NCBI GenBank assembly: GCA_902779035.1
Contig: CACZAH010000015.1
Span: 1-36,260 of the forward strand
Direction: 5' to 3'
DNA from: an uncultured Erysipelotrichaceae bacterium
GTDB lineage: Bacteria > Bacillota_I > Bacilli_A > RF39 > UBA660
DNA: 36,260 bases
Positions 1-6,516 of this stretch are shown here, piece by piece; positions within the stretch are counted from its first letter, which is position 1, and each line of letters begins with the position of its first letter. Below the pieces are notes generated by a model that had not been told where the DNA came from, did no database searches, and worked only from the letters and a program-made list of their open reading frames with translations. Made by a program: the position numbers and the translations under genes.

Positions 1-42
1 ATCTTCTATTTTAATATCATCTGTTACTGCAATCTCATCCAT
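1..42 (-). CDS. ORF6N-domain protein, 5' end only (runs off the left edge)
   Basis: The first 14 codons read MDEIAVTDDIKIED, matching the start of the ORF6N paralogues elsewhere in the window (IKIEDMIYEIRG in the other copies). The start codon at 42 directly follows the stop codon of the upstream paralogue, and its ribosome binding site AGGAGG lies inside the last codons of that gene, so the two genes are translationally abutted. Only the N-terminal tip is visible, so intactness and length are unknown. It shows that the left cluster is a tandem array continuing outside the window. Confidence 0.75.
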   Translation of the reverse strand, partial: MDEIAVTDDIKIED

Positions 43-967
43 TTATAATCTACCTCCTATAATTTTAGCAATATCATTTATTACAGTCGCACACACATTT
101 TTATCATGTATTACATCTATACCTGACTTTCTATATCCAATATGATTTATAGAATTACCTGAATGATATACCTTATTATTATCTATTACGAAATACCTAT
201 CATGAAAAGTATCATCATAATATATAGTTAAATTATTATAATCCCTATTATACTTTTCTATATCTAATTTAGATAGTTTACTTCTTTTACCAGTAATTAG
301 AATAACCTTGCACTCTAAACTTCTTATCATATCTAGAAATGTTTTATCAGTATATCGATCCACTACAATCAATTCATCTTTAGCTTCTCCAAATATATCT
401 AATACTTTTGAATAAGCATCATATACTTTACCATTAAAATATACATGATTTATTTTTTTAGCAGTCTCTAACTTATCAAATGATTCTTGTAATAATTTTA
501 TATCTACTGTATTTTTATTAATTCTTTCATTATCTTCAAGAACCATATTGTTTATATATTTTTGCTCAATCAAATTACTAGAAATATAGTGTCTCATTGC
601 AACAAACGCATCCATTATTCTTAATACTCACTTCGGTTGCAACTTTAGTCTTAAGAATTGTAGCTAACATAGCCACTCCTTGTTCTGTAAAAACTCTAAC
701 TTTATATCTTCTTCCGCCATGTGTCCCACCAGTACTTGAGGTCAAATTTTTTGACCTCAAATTATTATATTCCTCATTTTCTAACACCCACGAAAATCTC
801 TCAGGAAACTTACTAGGATTATTTCTTACAGCTTGATTAACTTCCTTTGTTCCATTTTTACATCCATAAAGGATTGCTAAATCAGAATCAAGCATTACAT
901 ACTTACCTCTAATTTCATATATCATATCTTCTATTTTAATATCATCTTTAACCATAACATCTTTCAT
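43..967 (-). pseudogene. ORF6N / PLD-like protein, frameshifted
   Basis: Two reading frames together make one ORF6N protein. The N-terminal part starts at 967 (MKDVMVKDD, preceded by a strong GAGGAGG site) and carries the ORF6N signature IYEIRGKYVMLDSDLAILYG and VFTEQGVAMLATILKTKVATEVSI. The frame is then lost near 616-622, where one extra A turns the expected SIKIMDAF into SIKNNGCV. The C-terminal part continues from MDAFVAMRHY at 615 and ends with a phospholipase-D-like motif, HDRYFVID followed by GNS, a variant HxK motif with Arg for Lys. ORF6N is a KilA-N-type DNA-binding module first described in phage antirepressors; the function of this chromosomal family is not known to me. The C-terminal frame might still be translated alone, but I see no ribosome binding site for it. 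A sequencing error is the main alternative to true decay. Confidence 0.8.
736..760. repeat. Palindrome inside the frameshifted ORF6N gene
   Basis: Arms TTGAGGTCAAA (736-746) and TTTGACCTCAA (750-760) are perfect 11-bp inverted repeats around a TTT centre. On the coding strand they encode LRSKNLTS. The three other ORF6N copies have different palindromes at the equivalent codons, so symmetry rather than exact sequence is conserved. Confidence 0.85.
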
Positions 968-980
968 GAATTTACCTCCT

Positions 981-994
981 CTTAGTGCACTAAG
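981..994. promoter_or_regulatory. Perfect 14-bp palindrome at the predicted transcription start (possible operator)
   Basis: CTTAGTGCACTAAG is its own reverse complement. It sits between the -10 box (1001-1006) and the ribosome binding site of the ORF6N gene starting at 967, where a repressor or the ORF6N protein itself could block initiation. The operator role is inferred from position only. Confidence 0.5.
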
Positions 995-1000
995 GCATAC

Positions 1001-1027
1001 ATTATCACAAGCAATATTCATTGTCAA
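1001..1027 (-). promoter_or_regulatory. Candidate promoter of the left ORF6N array
   Basis: A perfect -35 box TTGACA (1022-1027) is followed after 15 bp by GATAAT (1001-1006) preceded by TGT, an extended -10. The 15-bp spacer is short, which the extended -10 may offset. It lies downstream of the ackA terminator, so the array probably has its own transcription. Confidence 0.5.
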
Positions 1028-1130
1028 ACAAACACTTTATCAATAATTACACCTTTATCTATACACTATTTTAAAATCTGTATATCAATATTTAAAATAC
1101 GGTATTATTGGGAGTGCAGAAAAATCAAAA

Positions 1131-1161
1131 ATAAAAATAGAATGATTATTCACATTCTATT
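1131..1161 (-). terminator. Rho-independent terminator after ackA
   Basis: Arms AATAGAATG (1136-1144) and CATTCTATT (1153-1161) form a 9-bp stem, and the minus strand then runs into TTTATTTTT. The stem overlaps the ackA stop codon and ends the lysS-ackA operon. Confidence 0.75.
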
Positions 1162-2332
1162 TAACTAATTCATATGTATCTCTTGATATCATTACTTCTT
1201 CATCCGTTGGAACTACAAAGCATTCAATACTTGAATCATCAGATGATACTTTAACAAATTTTCCACGACAGTTATTAGCTTCACTATCTGCTTTTACTCC
1301 TAGTGATTTTAAAGATTCCATGATTTCCATTCTTGTATCTATTCCATTTTCTCCAATACCTGCAGTAAATATAATTGCATCTGCTCCATCTAGTAATACA
1401 TAATATCTTGCTATATAGTTTACTATACTTCTTACAAACATTTTTTCAGCTAGAATACATTTTTCATTACCCTCTTTAATACCATCTTCTATATCTCTTG
1501 AATCTGATATACCACCAGTAATTCCTTTAAATCCACTTTCTTTATTTATTAAATGATCGATATCATCTGCACTATAACCTAAGTTTTTAATTAAGTAAGG
1601 TATAATTGATGCATCCATATCACCAGTACGAGTACCCATAATAACTCCAGCATTAGGAGTAAATCCCATCGATGTATCTACTATCTTACCATCTTTAACA
1701 GCACTTATACTACATCCACTACCAATATGACAAATAATAAGTTTTTTATTTTCTTTATAGTGTTCTTCCATAGTCTTAGTAATATATTTATGACTTGTTC
1801 CATGAGCACCATATTTTCTAATACCATGATTTTCATATAATTCATAAGGTAATGCATATAGATAAGTTTCTTTGGCCATTGTTTGATGGAATGCAGTATC
1901 AAATACTACTACATGTTTCGCACTACTAACAATATCCATAAATGCATTAATACCAACTAAGGCAGCTGGATTATGTAGAGGAGCTAGTGGAGATAATGAA
2001 TCAATAGTTTTAATTACTTCATCAGTAACTAATACACTCTTATCAAACTTATCTGCTCCTTGTACTACTCTATGTCCAATTCCTTTAATCTCATCTAAAC
2101 TGTCTACTATTTTATTATCTAGTAATTCTTTAACTAATATTTTTACTGCTTCTGCATGGTTAGTTAAGTTAGCTTCTTTCTTAATCTTTTCTCCATTTAA
2201 TTTATAACTATAAAAACTATTATCAATACCAATTCTCTCAAAGTTACCTGATATTAATACTTTTTCGATAGGCATTTCATACATTTGAAACTTTAATGAT
2301 GAACTACCACAATTAACTGCTAAAATCTTCAT
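1157..2332 (-). CDS. ackA: Acetate kinase
   Basis: This 391-residue protein interconverts acetyl phosphate plus ADP with acetate plus ATP, the ATP-yielding last step of acetate fermentation. It has the full set of acetate kinase signatures: NCGSSSLKF at residues 7-15, GHRVVQGADKF with the substrate-binding Arg, VVFDTAFHQTM, YGAHGTSHKYI with the conserved His, MGTRTGDMD with the phosphate-contacting Arg, and IFTAGIGENG near the C-terminus. Length is normal for the family (about 395-400). It follows the histidine phosphatase gene by 9 bp and its ribosome binding site overlaps that gene's end, so it is the last gene of the lysS operon. No pta is visible in the window. Confidence 0.97.
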   Translation of the reverse strand: MKILAVNCGSSSLKFQMYEMPIEKVLISGNFERIGIDNSFYSYKLNGEKIKKEANLTNHAEAVKILVKELLDNKIVDSLDEIKGIGHRVVQGADKFDKSVLVTDEVIKTIDSLSPLAPLHNPAALVGINAFMDIVSSAKHVVVFDTAFHQTMAKETYLYALPYELYENHGIRKYGAHGTSHKYITKTMEEHYKENKKLIICHIGSGCSISAVKDGKIVDTSMGFTPNAGVIMGTRTGDMDASIIPYLIKNLGYSADDIDHLINKESGFKGITGGISDSRDIEDGIKEGNEKCILAEKMFVRSIVNYIARYYVLLDGADAIIFTAGIGENGIDTRMEIMESLKSLGVKADSEANNCRGKFVKVSSDDSSIECFVVPTDEEVMISRDTYELVK

Positions 2333-2341
2333 ATAATCCTC

Positions 2342-2875
2342 CTATATTTCATACTCTATTAATCTTAAATTAGGTATCTCAAGCTTACTCATATCTCCAT
2401 CTTCTGGTATAGGATGAAGACAATAATGAATTGCACGAAGTACTGCGCTATGAGTTACTACTAAAACATTTTTATCCTTATATCTTACTTTTATATCCTC
2501 TAAAAATTCTGATACTCGAGCAAGTAAATCTTGTACTCTTTCAATTTTATTATTATCTGTATTTATAAAGAAATTCCAACACTTTACTGTATCAACTTCT
2601 TCAATATGTGCACCTTCACACATTCCCCAGTTGCGTTCAACTATTCTATCATCTATATTTATTGGATACTTATCAAATGTAATAATTGATGCAGTATCTA
2701 CTGCTCTTTTAAGCGGAGATGAAATAACAACATCTATATCAAGTTTATCTACTGTATCTCTTAACTCTTCTGCATCCTTAATACCTTTTTCCGTTAAATC
2801 CCACTCTGTTTGTCCTTGAATTAAACCTAATTTATTTCTAATAGTCTCTCCATGACGAACAACATATAATATCAT
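2342..2875 (-). CDS. Histidine phosphatase (phosphoglycerate mutase-like) family protein
   Basis: The 177-residue protein starts with the catalytic motif VVRHGET (His at about residue 8, which becomes phosphorylated in this family) and has the second catalytic His in VVTHSAVLRAIHY. WGMCEGAHIEEV and SSPLKRAVDTA supply the other phosphate-pocket residues. The family includes cofactor-dependent mutases, CobC-type alpha-ribazole phosphatases and broad-specificity phosphatases. At under 200 residues it is a phosphatase rather than a glycolytic mutase, but the substrate cannot be told. It starts one base after the lysS stop codon and is followed closely by ackA, so it is co-transcribed with both. 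Confidence 0.88.
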   Translation of the reverse strand: MILYVVRHGETIRNKLGLIQGQTEWDLTEKGIKDAEELRDTVDKLDIDVVISSPLKRAVDTASIITFDKYPINIDDRIVERNWGMCEGAHIEEVDTVKCWNFFINTDNNKIERVQDLLARVSEFLEDIKVRYKDKNVLVVTHSAVLRAIHYCLHPIPEDGDMSKLEIPNLRLIEYEI

Positions 2876-2876
2876 A

Positions 2877-4361
2877 TCATTTTCTTTCCTTCATTGTTGG
2901 AAATAATAATACATCACGTATTGATGATTGTTCTGTAAATAACATAATTAATCTATCAATTCCATATCCTATACCACCAGCAGGAGGCATACCATACTCT
3001 AATGCTTCAACAAAGTCATAATCAATATCATTTGCCTCATCATTACCCAAATCTTTTTCTTTTAACTGTGCTTCAAATCTTTCAAGTTGATCTATTGGAT
3101 CATTTAACTCAGTGTATGCATTCGCACATTCATGTCCTGAGATAAATAATTCAAATCTCTGCGTAAATCTAGGATCCTCTGGATCTTTCTTAGTAAGAGG
3201 AGAAATTTCAATTGGATGGCCATACAAGAATGTTGGTTCAATCAATGTTTCTTCTACATACTTCTCAAAGAATTTATTTATAATATGACCATATTGTTTT
3301 TCATGTTCTTCAAGTTCAATATTATGTTCTTCGGCTAATTTGATACACTCATCAACACTAGTTATTGCTTTAAAATCAATACCTGTTTTTTCTTTTATTG
3401 CATCAGTCATACTAATTCGCTTCCATTTACCAGATAAATCTATATCATGTCCTAAATAGTTAAATGTAGTTTTTCCACATACTTTATTAGCTATTTCTTG
3501 ATACATCTCTTCTGTTAGATCCATCATACCATCCAAATCAGAATATGCTTGATACACTTCCATCATTGTAAACTCTGGATTGTGCTGTGGATCCATACCT
3601 TCATTTCTAAATACTCGCCCTATTTCATATACAGATTCCATTCCACCTACAAGAAGTCTTTTTAAGTTTAACTCTAAGGCAATACGTAAATACATATCTA
3701 TATCTTGTGTATTATGATGTGTAATAAATGGACGTGCAGCAGCTCCAGATAAAAGATTAGTTAATATTGGAGTTTCTACTTCAGTAAATCCTTTATTATC
3801 TAAGAAGTTTTGAATACATCTAATAATTTTAGGACGCATAAATGCAACCTTCTTAGATTCTTCATTCATAATTAAATCTACATAACGTCTTCTATATCTC
3901 TCTTCTATATCAGTTAATCCATGGAATTTCTCTGGAAGTGGTCTTAATGCTTTTACTAAATGATTATATTTTAAACACTTAATAGTAACCTCACCAGTTC
4001 TTGTTTTCATAATCTTACCATGCACACCAACTATATCACCAATATCAGCTGTTTTAAATAAACTATAAGATTCTTCGCCAATATCATTAATAGAAATATA
4101 TACTTGTATTTTTCCAGTTTTATCTTGAATAGACATAAATGAAGCTTTTCCCATTTTCCTTATAAACATTATTCTACCGGCAATAGTAGCAGTATCATCC
4201 ATATTCTCAAATGCATCATGATCTACATCTTGATATTTTTCTTTAATATCAGCTGCAAAATCAGTTCTTTCAAATCTTTCGCCAAATGGGTCAATTTCAA
4301 GATTTCTAATATTCTTTGCTTTTTCTCTTCTAGCTATTTCTTGATCTGTAAACTCTCTCAC
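2877..4361 (-). CDS. lysS: Lysyl-tRNA synthetase, class II
   Basis: The protein (494 residues from the chosen start) charges tRNA-Lys. It has the N-terminal OB-fold anticodon-binding domain (IAGRIMFIRKMGKASFMSI) and the class II motifs: motif 1 in the FLDNKGFTEVETPIL segment, motif 2 around RVFRNEGMDPQHNPEFTMME, and motif 3 GMPPAGGIGYGIDRL near the C-terminus. An in-frame ATG upstream would give 512 residues, but the GTG at 4361 has AAGGAG seven bases before it and gives REFTDQEIARREKAKNIR, the usual LysRS N-terminus, so I prefer GTG. A strong promoter lies just upstream at 4387-4415. It is the first gene of the lysS-phosphatase-ackA operon. Confidence 0.97.
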   Translation of the reverse strand: MREFTDQEIARREKAKNIRNLEIDPFGERFERTDFAADIKEKYQDVDHDAFENMDDTATIAGRIMFIRKMGKASFMSIQDKTGKIQVYISINDIGEESYSLFKTADIGDIVGVHGKIMKTRTGEVTIKCLKYNHLVKALRPLPEKFHGLTDIEERYRRRYVDLIMNEESKKVAFMRPKIIRCIQNFLDNKGFTEVETPILTNLLSGAAARPFITHHNTQDIDMYLRIALELNLKRLLVGGMESVYEIGRVFRNEGMDPQHNPEFTMMEVYQAYSDLDGMMDLTEEMYQEIANKVCGKTTFNYLGHDIDLSGKWKRISMTDAIKEKTGIDFKAITSVDECIKLAEEHNIELEEHEKQYGHIINKFFEKYVEETLIEPTFLYGHPIEISPLTKKDPEDPRFTQRFELFISGHECANAYTELNDPIDQLERFEAQLKEKDLGNDEANDIDYDFVEALEYGMPPAGGIGYGIDRLIMLFTEQSSIRDVLLFPTMKERK

Positions 4362-4386
4362 AAAATCACTCCTTCTTCGTTGATTA

Positions 4387-4415
4387 ATTATATCATTATT
4401 TTTAAGTATTTGCAA
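4387..4415 (-). promoter_or_regulatory. lysS promoter
   Basis: -35 TTGCAA (4410-4415), 17-bp spacer, -10 TATAAT (4387-4392), about 26 bp upstream of the lysS GTG. TTGCAA is self-complementary; on the plus strand the same box lies 17 bp before TATTAT (4433-4438), so it could also serve the opposite direction. Confidence 0.75.
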
Positions 4416-4436
4416 TTAATTTAAATATATGTTATT

Positions 4437-4466
4437 ATGTATACAGGAAGCAATGCTTCATATAAT
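4437..4466 (+). promoter_or_regulatory. Candidate promoter of the antisense RNA
   Basis: A perfect -10 TATAAT (4461-4466) has ATGTAT 18 bp upstream (4437-4442). The arrangement mirrors the toxin promoter on the other strand: in both, exactly seven bases separate the -10 box from a GGATA sequence where transcription should begin. The -35 is weak. A second possible plus-strand promoter uses TTGCAA (4410) and TATTAT (4433). Confidence 0.5.
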
Positions 4467-4468
4467 AT

Positions 4469-4507
4469 AAAAAGGATACATTTGAATGGTGTAATCAGAT
4501 GTTATCC
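4469..4507 (-). terminator. Predicted 3' end of the small-peptide mRNA
   Basis: On the minus strand GGATAACAT (4507-4499) pairs with ATGTATCC (4481-4474) with one bulged A, followed by TTTTTATATT. It ends the transcript of the 23-residue peptide before it can enter the lysS promoter. The same bases form the 5' hairpin of the plus-strand RNA. Confidence 0.55.
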
Positions 4508-4558
4508 CAATTTTTGGTGTAGCATCTAAAACAGCTTATTATGTTTCAGATGCTTTTT
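4474..4558 (+). ncRNA. Candidate antisense (antitoxin) RNA, about 85 nt
   Basis: The RNA is predicted to begin at about 4474, seven bases after a TATAAT box, and to end at an intrinsic terminator with arms AGCATCTAAAACA (4521-4533) and TGTTTCAGATGCT (4542-4554; 12 of 13 paired) followed by five T. It is fully complementary to the 3' untranslated part of the small-peptide mRNA but stops two bases before its stop codon. Its own sequence resembles, block by block, the leader of that mRNA: GGATA..TTTGAAT, TCAGATGTTA.CCC and GCTTATTAT occur in the same order in both. This is the layout of type I antitoxins that overlap the toxin 3' end, such as RatA or SR4 of Bacillus subtilis. No transcript data were available. 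Confidence 0.55.
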
Positions 4559-4560
4559 AC

Positions 4561-4632
4561 TTACCTTGTAATAAGTAATATAACAATGATAAGTAAAACT
4601 AAAATAACAAAATACATTTCTTTTTTAGTCAT
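4561..4632 (-). CDS. Small hydrophobic peptide, candidate type I toxin (23 aa)
   Basis: The ORF starts at 4632 with ATG, nine bases after a strong AAAGGGG ribosome binding site, and ends in TAA at 4561. The peptide has a charged start (MTKKEMYF), one continuous hydrophobic stretch of Val, Ile and Leu long enough to span a membrane (residues 7-21), and a final Arg. This is the form of membrane-damaging type I toxins such as Ibs or TisB, though I see no clear sequence match to a named family. It has its own strong promoter, a leader that can mask its ribosome binding site, and a convergent antisense RNA. It lies alone between dusB and lysS. An alternative is a harmless small membrane protein. 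Confidence 0.6.
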   Translation of the reverse strand: MTKKEMYFVILVLLIIVILLITR

Positions 4633-4641
4633 ATTATCATT

Positions 4642-4695
4642 CCCCTTTCACATAACCAAAACCCACCAAAATAATAAGCATTTTGAGTAAAGGGG
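4642..4695 (-). promoter_or_regulatory. Ribosome binding site and its anti-SD sequence in the leader
   Basis: In the minus-strand transcript CCCCTTT (4695-4689) is exactly complementary to the ribosome binding site AAAGGGG (4648-4642), with about 40 bases between. The seven-pair helix would hide the start of the 23-residue peptide. Such self-sequestration is typical of type I toxin mRNAs. The CCCC part also belongs to the block that can pair with the mRNA 3' end, so the two structures exclude each other. Confidence 0.6.
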
Positions 4696-4727
4696 TAACA
4701 TCTGAAATTCAAACATATCCGAATAGT

Positions 4728-4756
4728 ATTGTAACAAACTTATACTATCAATACAA
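4728..4756 (-). promoter_or_regulatory. Promoter of the small-peptide gene
   Basis: -35 TTGTAT (4751-4756), 17-bp spacer, -10 TACAAT (4728-4733). Predicted start at about 4720 gives a leader of about 88 nt, long for such a small gene. It begins only a few bases beyond the dusB stop codon. Confidence 0.7.
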
Positions 4757-4763
4757 GTATAAA

Positions 4764-5735
4764 TCATATGTTTTTAAGGAAATCATCAAGTAAATTTATG
4801 ATTTCTTTTTTAGTCTTTGTTTTAAATATTTTCTGCTTTAATTCTTTAGTACTAGGTATACCTTTTAAGTAATATGCAATATGCGTACGCATCTCAAGAA
4901 GTGCAACTTTCTCATTCTTAGTACTTAGAAGTAAATCCATATGTCTTTTAATCATATCAAACTTCTCTTTGATAGTTACTTCATTTGGTAATGTACCACT
5001 ATCTAAATAATCTACACATTCTTTAATAAGCCAAGGATTACCTAGTATACCTCTACCTATCATTACTGCATCACATTTAGTATAATTCAGCATATATTTT
5101 GCATCAAAACAAGATTTAATATCTCCATTACCAATTACAGGAATAGATACATTTTCTTTTACTTGTTTAATTATATCTAAATCTACTACTCCACTATAAC
5201 CTTGAGCACGTGTTCTACCATGTACTGTAATTGCGCTTGCTCCTGCTTTTTCAACAATCTTTGCTATTTCTACTGCATTAATGCTATTAGCATCCCAACC
5301 ACTTCTAATTTTAACTGTAACAGGAACAGATACATTATCAACTACTGCCTTAACTATTTCATATACTTTATCTGGACTTTTTAATAATGCACTACCAGCT
5401 TGAGCAGATATAGCAACCTTAGGTACAGGACATCCCATATTTATATCTATAATATCAGGCTTCATAGTACTCTCTATATACTTAGCAGCACTTACAAAAG
5501 AATCTTTATCACTACCAAATATTTGTTGTGCGATAGGTCTCTCAAAATCAGTCATATAAAGCATATCTATAGTCTTTTTATTACCATAAGTAATTGCTTT
5601 ATCACTAACCATCTCTGCAACTATTAACCCTGCACCAAACTCTTTAATAATAGTTCTATAAGCACTATTACTAATACCTGCCATTGGCGCCATTACTACA
5701 TTATTTTTAATTTCAACACTACCTATCTTAAACAT
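4764..5735 (-). CDS. dusB: tRNA-dihydrouridine synthase
   Basis: This 323-residue flavoenzyme reduces uridines in the tRNA D-loop. It shows the Dus TIM-barrel signatures: MAPMAGISNSAYR at residues 15-27, DINMGCPVPKV with the catalytic Cys at 102, HGRTRAQGYSG (FMN/tRNA contacts), GNGDIKS and MIGRGILGNPWL (FMN phosphate). Length matches the DusB subfamily of Firmicutes. It follows the J-domain gene by three bases and is the last gene of the queA-miaA-J-domain-dusB run, three of whose members act on tRNA. I see no good terminator after it; the next promoter on the strand (4728-4756) follows at once. Confidence 0.93.
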   Translation of the reverse strand: MFKIGSVEIKNNVVMAPMAGISNSAYRTIIKEFGAGLIVAEMVSDKAITYGNKKTIDMLYMTDFERPIAQQIFGSDKDSFVSAAKYIESTMKPDIIDINMGCPVPKVAISAQAGSALLKSPDKVYEIVKAVVDNVSVPVTVKIRSGWDANSINAVEIAKIVEKAGASAITVHGRTRAQGYSGVVDLDIIKQVKENVSIPVIGNGDIKSCFDAKYMLNYTKCDAVMIGRGILGNPWLIKECVDYLDSGTLPNEVTIKEKFDMIKRHMDLLLSTKNEKVALLEMRTHIAYYLKGIPSTKELKQKIFKTKTKKEIINLLDDFLKNI

Positions 5736-5738
5736 AAA

Positions 5739-6509
5739 TCACCTAGTCTTTTTTCTATCTACAGTATCACTACTACTATCATTCATCACAGATTCATAAT
5801 ATCGAATCTTCTCTATGTTTACTCTAGCATCTTTCTTTACACCAAACAAATCTTTATTAAGCATATCTATTCTCTCTTTAATATTATTACTAAATTCTTT
5901 ATATTCTTTATCCATCTTATTAATATTCTTTAATTCTTCTTTATATCTTTTTATCTTAAAAAACCTAACAAGCACTAATATTAATTCTAAATATATGATA
6001 GATATACTCATTATAGAAAAATAAACACTTTTAAATACTAAACCAATAGATATTAATAATAGTAAAATATTAAACTTATCAATACCCCTAAATCTTTTTA
6101 GTCTAACTATCTTAGATTTAATTAATCTTTCATTTAACTTTAAAGTATTATACAAACTTAATGCATTATTATACTCTATAAATAATTTATACTCATCATG
6201 ATATCCATCTTCTATTTTTTTATTTAATAATACTAATTCCTTATTTAACTTATTAATAATACTAGTAATATTTATAATATCTACACTACTTTTATTAGAC
6301 TTCTTAACCTTATTATTACTATCTATATTAACACTTACACTATTAGTTTCTAACTCTTTTTTAACTTCATTAATTAGCTTCATAACAGTATCATCCCCAT
6401 TATTTAAATCAGGATGATACTTCTTTATTAGTTTCTTTAATCTTCTTTTAACACCACTATCATATACACCATTATACTTTAAATAAGTATAAATCTCTTC
6501 CTTAGTCAT
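5739..6509 (-). CDS. J-domain membrane protein
   Basis: The 256-residue protein starts with a short J-like domain: helix residues about 3-28, then KKYHPDLNNGDD with the HPD tripeptide at 32-34 that stimulates DnaK ATPase in DnaJ proteins. A predicted coiled-coil region (about 75-130) precedes two adjacent hydrophobic segments (about 147-185, KFNILLLLISIGLVFK and onward), and a second coiled coil makes up the C-terminal third. It has no Gly/Phe-rich or zinc-finger regions, so it is not DnaJ itself. It is probably a membrane-tethered co-chaperone, with unknown client. It lies between miaA and dusB with single-digit spacing, so it is co-transcribed with them. Confidence 0.75.
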   Translation of the reverse strand: MTKEEIYTYLKYNGVYDSGVKRRLKKLIKKYHPDLNNGDDTVMKLINEVKKELETNSVSVNIDSNNKVKKSNKSSVDIINITSIINKLNKELVLLNKKIEDGYHDEYKLFIEYNNALSLYNTLKLNERLIKSKIVRLKRFRGIDKFNILLLLISIGLVFKSVYFSIMSISIIYLELILVLVRFFKIKRYKEELKNINKMDKEYKEFSNNIKERIDMLNKDLFGVKKDARVNIEKIRYYESVMNDSSSDTVDRKKTR

Positions 6510-6516
6510 AATACTC

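Larger units (their letters stand above)
4474..4720. repeat. Inverted duplication flanking the small-peptide gene
   Basis: The plus-strand segment 4474-4508 and the minus-strand segment 4720-4692 are homologous. Both start GGATA, continue with TTTGAAT, and end with TCAGATGTTA.CCC; the plus copy has six extra bases in the middle. A further shared block GCTTATTAT lies at 4534-4542 on plus and 4679-4671 on minus. The similarity extends outward into both promoters. It could be the product of an inverted duplication, or the ends of a small mobile or invertible element. Confidence 0.75.

Noticed and set aside
612-625. Programmed ribosomal frameshifting in the ORF6N gene
   Set aside because: There is no slippery heptamer or downstream structure, and intact paralogues read in one frame.
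578-1027. Longer N-terminus of the left ORF6N copy starting at 1027
   Set aside because: The first 20 residues have no counterpart in the paralogues and include the promoter and operator; the ATG at 967 has the strong ribosome binding site.
4474-4720. A MITE or invertible promoter segment instead of a type I locus
   Set aside because: No target duplication flanks the inverted homology, the arms include functional promoter and terminator elements, and the central ORF has a good ribosome binding site. It remains an alternative, mentioned in the features.
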